Below are positions 5,053 through 9,946 of a stretch of 9,946 bases of DNA, one piece after another. Every line of letters starts with the position of its first letter. Positions within the stretch are counted from its first letter, which is position 1. A program made the translations under genes and the position numbers. The notes beneath the pieces were generated by a model. It had not been told where the DNA came from and did no database searches. It saw nothing but the letters and a program-made list of their open reading frames with translations. Source of the DNA: PNAI01 sp964575715 (GTDB taxonomy: Bacteria > Pseudomonadota > Alphaproteobacteria > Rhizobiales > Xanthobacteraceae); contig CAZNSG010000005.1 in assembly GCA_964575715.1 (NCBI GenBank), forward strand, positions 1 through 9,946, read 5' to 3'.

Positions 5053-6036
5053 TCAGGCCGGCGGCGCAAGATGGTCGTTGGCCCAGTACCAGTTCATGGT
5101 CGGCGGCAGACCGGCGGCAAGCGCAACCTGGGGCGAAAACCCGAGCTTGGAAAGCTTCGCGATATCCGGGCATCGCCGCTCGGTACTGCCGGCCGGAGCG
5201 GGGCGTGAGACAAGCGCAATCTCGCGTCCCACATGCGCCGCCATACGCCTTGCAAGCTCGGCGATGGCGATCTCCTCGGTGGTGCCGATGTGGTAGATGC
5301 CGAGATGTTCGCCCTTCGCCCGCATCACCATCACGCCGTTCACCAGGTCATCGACATGGCAGAAGCTGCGCGTCTGCTTGCCGTCGCTCTGGATTTCAAA
5401 CGGTAGGTTGCCGCTGCTATGCTGCGCGCACAATTTTTTCAGGCGCAGGGCGAATTGCGGGATGACGTGCTCCCATCCCATGTCCGGCCCGTAGACGTTA
5501 TGCGGGCGGTAGATGAGCACGCGGTCGAAAAATTTCCGGCCATAGTTGATCGCGATCACCTCGCTGATGATCTTGCCCGCGCCGTAGGAGAGACGTGGAT
5601 TGTGCGGATCGGGCACGATCAGCGGCGCGCTCTCGTCGGTCGGGATTTTAGGCGGCGTCTGATAGACTTCCGAGCTGGAAGCCAGCACGAGCGTGCGTAC
5701 GTTGGCGCCGCGGCAGGCATCGACCACGTTGAGCATGCCCCTGACGCCCACGTCGAGCACGAATTCCGGAGCGCTGTAGAAAAATTCGGTGCCGTTGACG
5801 AAGGCAAGGTGATGCACCTCGTTCATGCCGCGCATCGCCGCTTCGACCGATTTAAGGTCACGGATGTCACCGGCGACGAACTCGATATCCTTGGCGACCT
5901 CCTTGAGGCGGCGCGGGGCGCCGCGGGAATTATCGTCGAATACGCGCACGCTGTTGCCGTCGCGCACCAGGGCTTTGACCAGCGCGGAGCCGATGAAGCC
6001 GCTGCCGCCGGTGACAAGAACTTGACGCTGGCCCAT
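5053..6036 (-). CDS. NAD-dependent epimerase/dehydratase (extended SDR)
   Basis: An extended short-chain dehydrogenase acting on nucleotide sugars, the class that includes UDP-glucose 4-epimerase and NDP-hexose 4,6-dehydratase. The 327-residue product has TGGSGFIGS (residues 9-17) for NAD binding, an acidic residue in VFDDNS (33-38) for the adenosine ribose, GDIRD (56-60), the catalytic SSS at 120-122, and YGAGK with Tyr151 and Lys155. YRPHNVYGPD (176-185) marks the substrate-binding half. I chose the ATG at 6036 over the one at 6054 because GGAGG sits 7 nt upstream of it. The earlier ATG would place this ribosome site inside the coding region. It is first in the minus-strand cluster, followed after 20 nt by the C-methyltransferase, so both probably work on the same sugar. 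The exact reaction (epimerase, dehydratase or reductase) cannot be decided by motif. Confidence 0.92.
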   Translation of the reverse strand: MGQRQVLVTGGSGFIGSALVKALVRDGNSVRVFDDNSRGAPRRLKEVAKDIEFVAGDIRDLKSVEAAMRGMNEVHHLAFVNGTEFFYSAPEFVLDVGVRGMLNVVDACRGANVRTLVLASSSEVYQTPPKIPTDESAPLIVPDPHNPRLSYGAGKIISEVIAINYGRKFFDRVLIYRPHNVYGPDMGWEHVIPQFALRLKKLCAQHSSGNLPFEIQSDGKQTRSFCHVDDLVNGVMVMRAKGEHLGIYHIGTTEEIAIAELARRMAAHVGREIALVSRPAPAGSTERRCPDIAKLSKLGFSPQVALAAGLPPTMNWYWANDHLAPPA

Positions 6037-6043
6037 CAAGCAA

Positions 6044-6048
6044 CCTCC
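6044..6048 (-). promoter_or_regulatory. Shine-Dalgarno site that fixes the epimerase start
   Basis: On the minus strand the sequence is GGAGG, followed by TTGCTTG and the ATG at 6036-6034. The 7-nt spacing is optimal. It is the strongest ribosome site in the window and shows that the in-frame ATG at 6054 is not the start. Confidence 0.75.
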
Positions 6049-6116
6049 AGCCATATCGGGTTAACAAAGACGAAGGTAGCTACGATCAAAACGCATGGCG
6101 TCGGTGGAGTTTTGTC

Positions 6117-6122
6117 ATTATA
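6117..6122 (-). promoter_or_regulatory. Candidate -10 box for the epimerase operon
   Basis: The minus strand reads TATAAT at 6122-6117, a perfect consensus -10. With an 18-bp spacer, a weak -35 candidate GATACT lies at 6146-6141. Transcription would begin near 6110 and leave a ~74-nt leader before the GGAGG site. The flanking 180-bp region is AT-richer than the genes, as expected for a divergent promoter. The poor -35 suggests an activator or a non-housekeeping sigma factor, or that the match is chance. Confidence 0.4.
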
Positions 6123-6206
6123 AGAAATTGGCAATCGTCGAGTATCTACCACGTTCGAACTCCAATTGCGCGCTAGAGGCCTGTGCTATCCCATCGGAGT
6201 AGGCGC

Positions 6207-6212
6207 TATACT
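6207..6212 (+). promoter_or_regulatory. Candidate -10 box implying a leaderless aminotransferase mRNA
   Basis: TATACT at 6207-6212 ends only 5 nt before the ATG at 6218. A transcript started from it would begin at about the A of the start codon. No Shine-Dalgarno-like sequence precedes the ATG, which fits leaderless initiation. The -35 region (around 6184-6189, TGCTAT) is weak. Confidence 0.35.
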
Positions 6213-6217
6213 AAATT

Positions 6218-7336
6218 ATGCCCGATTCTAGAACTCATCCCAACACGCGTCCGATCGCTTGGTTTGGACCGCATCTGACAAAGCGAGAACTTGACCGGCT
6301 GCGCGATGTTCTCGATCGCCAGTACATCAACGATGGCCCGCTTGCGCGCGAGTTCGAACGGCGCATCGCGGCTCTGGTGGGAACGCGGCATGCCGTGGCG
6401 GTGACCAGCGGCACCGCCGCCATCGCGCTTGCGCTGATGGCGGCAGGGATCGGCCCGAGCGACGAAGTGCTCGTTCCGGATCTCACGTTTGCCGCTACCG
6501 CCAATGCGGTGCGGCTGGCCGGTGCGGACGTGAAGCTCGTGGACGTGGAGCCGGTGCGCTTTGGCATCGATCCCGACGGGGTCGAAGCCGCGATCGGTCC
6601 GCGCACGCGCGCGCTCGTGACCGTCGATGTCAACGGCCGGGGCGCCGATTACGGACGGCTGGAGCCGCTCTGCCGCGCCAAGGGCCTGGTGCTGATCTGC
6701 GACGCCGCCGAGGGATTGGGGTCGCGGCATGCCGGCCGCAAGATCGGCTCGTTCGGGCTTGCGAGCTGTTTCTCGTTCTCTGCCAACAAGACGATCACCG
6801 CGGGGCAGGGCGGCATCGTCACCACCGACAGCGACGCGCTGCACGACCGGTTGCGCGAACTCAAGGACCAGGGCCGGCGGCACGGCGGCACCGGCGGCGA
6901 CGACCTGCATCCGGTGCTGGGCTTCAACTTCAAGTTCACCGATCTGCAGGCGGCCGTGGCGCTGCCGCAACTCGACGAAATCGAGCAGCGGCTGGCGGCC
7001 GCCCAGCGGCGCGACAGCTTTTACGCCGATCGGCTGGCTAATCAGCCGGGATTGAAGCTGCCGCCGTTCGACGAGCCGGGCGAGGTTCGGCAATGGACAG
7101 ACGTGCTCATTGATAATCGCGCCACGGTCAGCGCCGCGCTCGATGCGGCCAATATCGGCAGCCGCGCCTTCTGGTTTCCGCTGCACCGGCAGCAGCCCTA
7201 TGCCGCCGATGCCGGCCGCTTTCCCATCAGCACCGATATTTCGAGCCGCGGACTGTGGCTAGCCTCGCGGCTCGATATTACCGAGCCGGAGATGGAGCGG
7301 GTGTCGTCCACGGTGATCGCCGCGCTGCGGCGATGA
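6218..7336 (+). CDS. DegT/DnrJ/EryC1/StrS-family PLP aminotransferase
   Basis: A 372-residue fold-type I aminotransferase that converts keto sugars (as nucleotide sugars) to amino sugars, usually with glutamate as donor. Visible signatures: FGPHLT near the N-terminus (16-21), TSGTAAIALAL (63-73) binding the cofactor phosphate, PDLTFAATANAV (87-98), CDAAEGLG (161-168) with Asp162 for the pyridine nitrogen, and FSFSANKTITAGQGG (185-199) with the Schiff-base Lys191. The C-terminal FWFPLHRQQPY block (318-328) is also family-typical. The length is normal. The ATG at 6218 has no alternative in-frame start nearby and no ribosome site. It is divergent from the epimerase/C-methyltransferase genes, and all three suit one amino-deoxysugar pathway. 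C-3 versus C-4 amination and the nucleotide carrier cannot be told from sequence. It ends 9 nt from the stop of the convergent acyltransferase. Confidence 0.92.
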   Translation: MPDSRTHPNTRPIAWFGPHLTKRELDRLRDVLDRQYINDGPLAREFERRIAALVGTRHAVAVTSGTAAIALALMAAGIGPSDEVLVPDLTFAATANAVRLAGADVKLVDVEPVRFGIDPDGVEAAIGPRTRALVTVDVNGRGADYGRLEPLCRAKGLVLICDAAEGLGSRHAGRKIGSFGLASCFSFSANKTITAGQGGIVTTDSDALHDRLRELKDQGRRHGGTGGDDLHPVLGFNFKFTDLQAAVALPQLDEIEQRLAAAQRRDSFYADRLANQPGLKLPPFDEPGEVRQWTDVLIDNRATVSAALDAANIGSRAFWFPLHRQQPYAADAGRFPISTDISSRGLWLASRLDITEPEMERVSSTVIAALRR

Positions 7337-7345
7337 CGCGGCCGG

Positions 7346-7933
7346 TTATTTCTTCCGGGCGGCGTGTGCCAGGAAGTTCTTTGCCATCGCCATGATCTTG
7401 CCGGCGTCGCGCTTGCGCTCGCCGACGACGGCGACGGTGCCCGGCGCGCGTGCCATCTCGCCGGGCGCAATCGACTTGGTCACGACCGCCATGGCTCCGA
7501 CGCTGCCGGCATCGCCGATGGTGACGCCGGGCAGGATCACCGAATGCGCGCCGATCAGCACCGCCTGGCCGATCACAACCGGCCCCTTGTGGATGGTCGT
7601 GAATTCCTCGGGCAGCTGCGAATTGTTCAATGTGTTCGCGGCGTAATCGTCCGAGCCGGTGAAAATGCTGACCCGGTTGGACAGCGTGCAGAAATCCCTG
7701 AGCTCCACCTTCGCAAAAGCGCCGCTGACGCAGCAGAAGGCTGCGATATGGACGTAGGAGCCGATCTCGATGTGGCCCTTGAAGATGCAGAAATCGTCGA
7801 TGCGGACGTTATTACCTATGTGCCCGCTGATCCTATAGAATGAGCATTTACGGCTGATTTGTATGTTGTCGCCGACGTCGCTAAAGCCGATGTCCTTAAG
7901 CTCTCCAGATGCAAGAAACGGCGATTGGCTCAA
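7346..7933 (-). CDS. Hexapeptide-repeat (left-handed beta-helix) acyltransferase
   Basis: A 195-residue acyltransferase of the WbbJ/CysE-like hexapeptide family, which O- or N-acylates sugars with acetyl-CoA or a similar donor. The body is built of degenerate [LIV]GxxxX repeats: IGNNVRIDDFCIFKG and IEIGSYVHIAAFC near residues 39-68, then a loop SDDYAANT (94-101), and IGQAVLIGAHSVILPGVTIG (121-140) with His130. A basic helix closes the protein. I chose the TTG at 7933 because GGAG lies 8 nt upstream and the resulting start MSQSPFL...GFSDVG fits the family. The frame runs on for 46 codons to another TTG at 8071, but those residues do not resemble this family and contain the ribosome site. The likely substrate is the amino sugar made by the neighbouring aminotransferase, by context only. 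It is convergent with the aminotransferase, so it needs its own promoter upstream. Confidence 0.88.
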   Translation of the reverse strand: MSQSPFLASGELKDIGFSDVGDNIQISRKCSFYRISGHIGNNVRIDDFCIFKGHIEIGSYVHIAAFCCVSGAFAKVELRDFCTLSNRVSIFTGSDDYAANTLNNSQLPEEFTTIHKGPVVIGQAVLIGAHSVILPGVTIGDAGSVGAMAVVTKSIAPGEMARAPGTVAVVGERKRDAGKIMAMAKNFLAHAARKK

Positions 7934-7941
7934 GGCAATTT

Positions 7942-7945
7942 CTCC
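7942..7945 (-). promoter_or_regulatory. Ribosome site supporting a TTG start for the acyltransferase
   Basis: The minus strand reads GGAG, then the 8-nt AAATTGCC, then TTG at 7933-7931. No ATG or GTG start of comparable quality occurs near the beginning of the conserved acyltransferase sequence. Confidence 0.55.
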
Positions 7946-7961
7946 GTCATGTCGCGATGCT

Positions 7962-8078
7962 TCACCGCGGGATTGCGAGCGACAGGGCCCGAGTATAGCG
8001 CCCCAAATGATTCCAAGGCCGAGTGAACTTATACCCCAGCGGCGCAAGGATGTCGCCCTTGGCGGATTCAAACGTCAT
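7962..8078 (-). CDS. Possible 38-residue leader ORF or gene remnant
   Basis: From the ATG at 8078 a 38-codon frame runs to TGA at 7964-7962, ending ~30 nt before the acyltransferase start. AAGG lies ~8 nt before the ATG. The peptide begins MTFESAKGDILAPLGYKF and ends with LSLAIPR. Third positions are about 70% G or C, like real genes here, and the frame remains open for ~18 codons upstream of the ATG. It may be the tail of a decayed gene, a short leader peptide, or chance. I do not recognise a family. Confidence 0.22.
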   Translation of the reverse strand: MTFESAKGDILAPLGYKFTRPWNHLGRYTRALSLAIPR

Positions 8079-8181
8079 GCCGTGAGCCTTAAACCGAGCA
8101 AATCTGCGCCGAGCTATTGCTGAGCGTCATTAAGCTACCTAAAGTCGCTGGCATCGTCATTTTTCATACCTTCCGTTATCG

Positions 8182-8940
8182 ATGACCGACAAAATCGCCC
8201 TGACAGTTCTGTTGCCGGTGCGCAACGAGATCATGAACCTGCGAATCATGCTGCGGATCCTGCGCGCCGTGCTCTTGGTCCCGCACGAAATTCTGGTGAT
8301 CTTCGATTCTGAGGACGACACAAGCATCGGCGTTGTGGAAGAGATCAGTGCCGACTATCCGCAGGTGCGTGCCATGCTCAATCACCTCGGCACCGGTGTT
8401 GCCAGCGCAATCCGCTCTGGCGTTGAAGCGGCACGCGGCGAACGCATCCTGATCTTTGCCGCGGATGAAGTCGGCCCGGTGTTAGCCATCGAAGACATGA
8501 TGGCTTTGATGGATGAAGGCGCCGAGTTTGTCAGCGTCACCCGCTATGCCCACGGCGGTCGTCGGTTGGGCGGCTCGATCATTGGCCATGTCTTGTCGCG
8601 TACCGCCAATTGGCTGCTCAATACGCTTTCCGGAATGGGGCTTTCGGACTCGACCACCGGGATCAAGATGTTCAGGCGGAGCGATTTTGGCCGGCTCACG
8701 CAGCACATGAATTCGGTGGGCTGGACCGTCGCCTTCGAAATGGCGATCAACGCTCAATTGCTCGGGCTCAGTCTTGGCGAGGTGCCGACCATCTCGATCG
8801 ATCGTTTGTTCGGCGGCAAGTCGTCGTTTCAATTGGTGCCCTGGGTGGTCAATTACTTCGGCTATTTTGCCGCTGCCATGCGCAAGCTCCCGCGCGCGAA
8901 AAAACCGAATGTTCGCGTGCGCATTCCCACAGGGATGTGA
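8182..8940 (+). CDS. Family 2 glycosyltransferase (DPM1/GtrB-like GT-A fold)
   Basis: A 252-residue GT2 enzyme that transfers a sugar from a nucleotide or to a polyprenyl-phosphate carrier. The N-terminus LTVLLPVRNE (7-16) is the nucleotide-binding strand and loop, FDSEDDTS (41-48) is the second acidic segment, and LGTGVASAIRSGVEAARG (69-86) is the typical helix before the metal motif. At the usual DXD position the sequence is FAADEVGP (92-99), so the first Asp is replaced by Ala and only Asp95 is kept. SDSTTGIKMFRRSDF (155-169) matches the acceptor-loop block of dolichol/undecaprenol-phosphate mannosyltransferase-like proteins. There is no C-terminal membrane segment, so it is probably soluble or peripheral. 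The ATG at 8182 is chosen from the conserved start, although no clear ribosome site precedes it. Context suggests transfer of the modified amino sugar. The gene is on the same strand as the membrane protein that follows after 128 nt. Confidence 0.9.
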   Translation: MTDKIALTVLLPVRNEIMNLRIMLRILRAVLLVPHEILVIFDSEDDTSIGVVEEISADYPQVRAMLNHLGTGVASAIRSGVEAARGERILIFAADEVGPVLAIEDMMALMDEGAEFVSVTRYAHGGRRLGGSIIGHVLSRTANWLLNTLSGMGLSDSTTGIKMFRRSDFGRLTQHMNSVGWTVAFEMAINAQLLGLSLGEVPTISIDRLFGGKSSFQLVPWVVNYFGYFAAAMRKLPRAKKPNVRVRIPTGM

Positions 8941-9068
8941 CAAGCTCTTGACAATGAATTTAAAGCCGTTGTTGGCATCGAGCCGCGGTTGTCCGGCGGC
9001 CCACGGAAGACTATTATGCGGCCGCTGATGGCACTCGAGCGCGATTTTTTCCACGACGGTTCCAATTG

Positions 9069-9946
9069 ATGCGCAAACTGGCGGTATTCACGCTCGCGTT
9101 TGCCGTCATTGGACTGCCAATCAATCATCTCTTCGATTATGCGTTACTGATATTTGCGGCGGTTGTCATAGCCGTTGGCCGTGTGACCTCGCTTAGACGT
9201 TTATGGCTGGCGGCTATCTTTGTGGCGGTCATAGCAATCGCCGGTCAAGTTTTCTTGGGTCCTCCGCGCATCGAGGAGGGGCATAATATCTTTCTGGTCG
9301 AGGGTGCGGACAACGCGCTCGTCACCGGCCTGCCGTCCGAGGCCTATCGGCTTATGGCGGAGCAATTCCGCGCCGCCTATCCTGCGCAACTTCGTTGCGA
9401 TCCGCGCGCAACCGGCTGCTGGCAAAGCCAGGGACGTCCAGACCGCGTCTATGCCTTCTCCGCCGACGGCATCTATGACCGGTCGGCCTATTCGCGACGC
9501 GTGACCGATATCGATTTTTCTGACGCGACGTGGCACCGGCTCGGCTTCGTGAACGAAGAAAAATACAACTGGAACGCCACCCAAAGCGATCTGGATCGGG
9601 CAACGCGATTGCGCGGCCTCGATGTGTACCGCCATCCCTGGCAGGCGCTTTTCCACCAGTGGCGTCTGACCATGCCCTGGTTTGCGATGTATCGGTTTCC
9701 CGCGGATTTCGTGGGCAGCCGGCTGTGCTGGACGGGCGATGTATTGTGGGAGGGGCCGACCGAGAACTTCACCGCGCTGCGGCACACCAGTATGGAATGC
9801 CGAACCATCGAAGCGGCCGATGTAGGACGGCGTATTTTCGGCGTTGCGATAGATCGCGATGCAACGCTCGCGATGCACCTGCAACCAACTGCCATAACCA
9901 GGCTGCGCCAGCTGGCCGCGCCAACGCTGGCGTTGATCGGGGTGTG
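9069..9946 (+). CDS. Unrecognised membrane protein, C-terminally cut by window edge
   Basis: An open frame starts at ATG 9069 and runs without a stop to the last base (292 codons). Residues ~3-17, ~24-38 and ~44-62 are hydrophobic and form two or three membrane segments. A large polar region (~63-278) follows, rich in Trp, Tyr, Arg and with four Cys (around 115, 122, 224, 246), presumably periplasmic. It contains NIFLVEGADNALVTGLP (77-93) and YNWNATQSD (169-177). Another hydrophobic stretch begins near 279 (LRQLAAPTLALIGV), so more membrane segments probably lie outside the window. This layout resembles integral-membrane polysaccharide proteins, but I recognise no family. TTG at 9066 is the only alternative start and there is no strong ribosome site. 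Codon use is coding-like throughout. Its position 128 nt after the glycosyltransferase suggests a role in the same glycan pathway. Confidence 0.78.
   Translation, partial: MRKLAVFTLAFAVIGLPINHLFDYALLIFAAVVIAVGRVTSLRRLWLAAIFVAVIAIAGQVFLGPPRIEEGHNIFLVEGADNALVTGLPSEAYRLMAEQFRAAYPAQLRCDPRATGCWQSQGRPDRVYAFSADGIYDRSAYSRRVTDIDFSDATWHRLGFVNEEKYNWNATQSDLDRATRLRGLDVYRHPWQALFHQWRLTMPWFAMYRFPADFVGSRLCWTGDVLWEGPTENFTALRHTSMECRTIEAADVGRRIFGVAIDRDATLAMHLQPTAITRLRQLAAPTLALIGV

Noticed and set aside
1670..5296. Very long (1208-codon) open frame on the plus strand
   Set aside because: It lies antisense to the amidohydrolase, Rieske and methyltransferase genes, all with clear motifs. GC-rich codon bias commonly keeps the opposing frame open, and its His/Arg/Ala-rich translation has no domain features.
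6206..7186. 326-codon minus-strand frame opposite the aminotransferase
   Set aside because: It is antisense to a motif-complete aminotransferase and its translation is low-complexity Arg/Ala/His-rich.
8948..8953. Perfect TTGACA as a -35 box for the membrane protein gene
   Set aside because: No acceptable -10 lies 16-18 bp downstream; the nearest AT-rich hexamer (around 9012-9017) is far too distant.
8941..9068. In-frame open continuation of 42 codons after the glycosyltransferase TGA, suggesting readthrough
   Set aside because: An open run of that length is common at this GC content, the protein is already full length, and no readthrough or recoding signal is visible.
9204..9884. 227-codon minus-strand frame opposite the membrane protein
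   Set aside because: The plus-strand frame is open for 292 codons with membrane segments and coding-like codon use. The minus frame shows no domain and is probably an antisense shadow.
1..9946. CRISPR arrays, tRNA or rRNA genes, toxin-antitoxin or phage-defence genes
   Set aside because: No regularly spaced repeats with unique spacers, no cloverleaf-like segments and no motif of known defence families were seen. The repeats at 71-139 are too few and too diverged.

Overview
The window reads as a GC-rich alphaproteobacterial chromosome, most likely Hyphomicrobiales and close to Bradyrhizobium, Rhodopseudomonas or Nitrobacter. I infer this from GC-rich third codon positions, from protein phrasing, and from two intergenic palindromic repeat types (954-1061 and 1838-2002) that I remember as typical of that group. 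No database search was possible, so all family names come from motifs read by eye.

Region 1 (1-2056) is an accessory, repeat-rich flank. The first ~139 bases look like one end of an IS21-type element, with three direct repeats near a CA terminus. It abuts an IS1595/ISXO2-like transposase that has lost its N-terminal half (143-703). Next come a gene-free stretch with a 14-bp inverted repeat bracketing a two-hairpin palindromic repeat, a 28-codon ORF with its own ribosome site and terminator-like hairpin, an opposing 98-codon hypothetical gene that overlaps it tail to tail, an AT-rich intergenic stretch, and a long imperfect inverted repeat.

Region 2 (2057-6036, minus strand) holds four co-directional genes in transcription order: extended-SDR NAD-dependent epimerase/dehydratase, three-domain sugar C-methyltransferase, Rieske [2Fe-2S] protein, and amidohydrolase-2 family metalloenzyme. 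The gaps are 20, 78 and 27 nt. The 78-nt gap contains a hairpin and may separate two transcription units.

Region 3 (6037-9946) starts with a divergent promoter region. A DegT-type PLP aminotransferase follows on plus, then a convergent hexapeptide-repeat acyltransferase on minus (probable TTG start), a plus-strand GT2 glycosyltransferase, and a membrane protein open at the window edge.

The epimerase, C-methyltransferase, aminotransferase, acyltransferase and glycosyltransferase together suggest a branched or N-acylated amino-deoxysugar made as a nucleotide sugar and transferred to a surface polysaccharide or lipid carrier. The first pathway enzymes (nucleotidyltransferase, 4,6-dehydratase) and export or polymerisation genes are not in this window. 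The Rieske and amidohydrolase genes do not obviously belong to sugar biosynthesis. They are either an unrelated catabolic pair or an unusual tailoring module. I found no CRISPR array, rRNA, tRNA or recognisable defence system.
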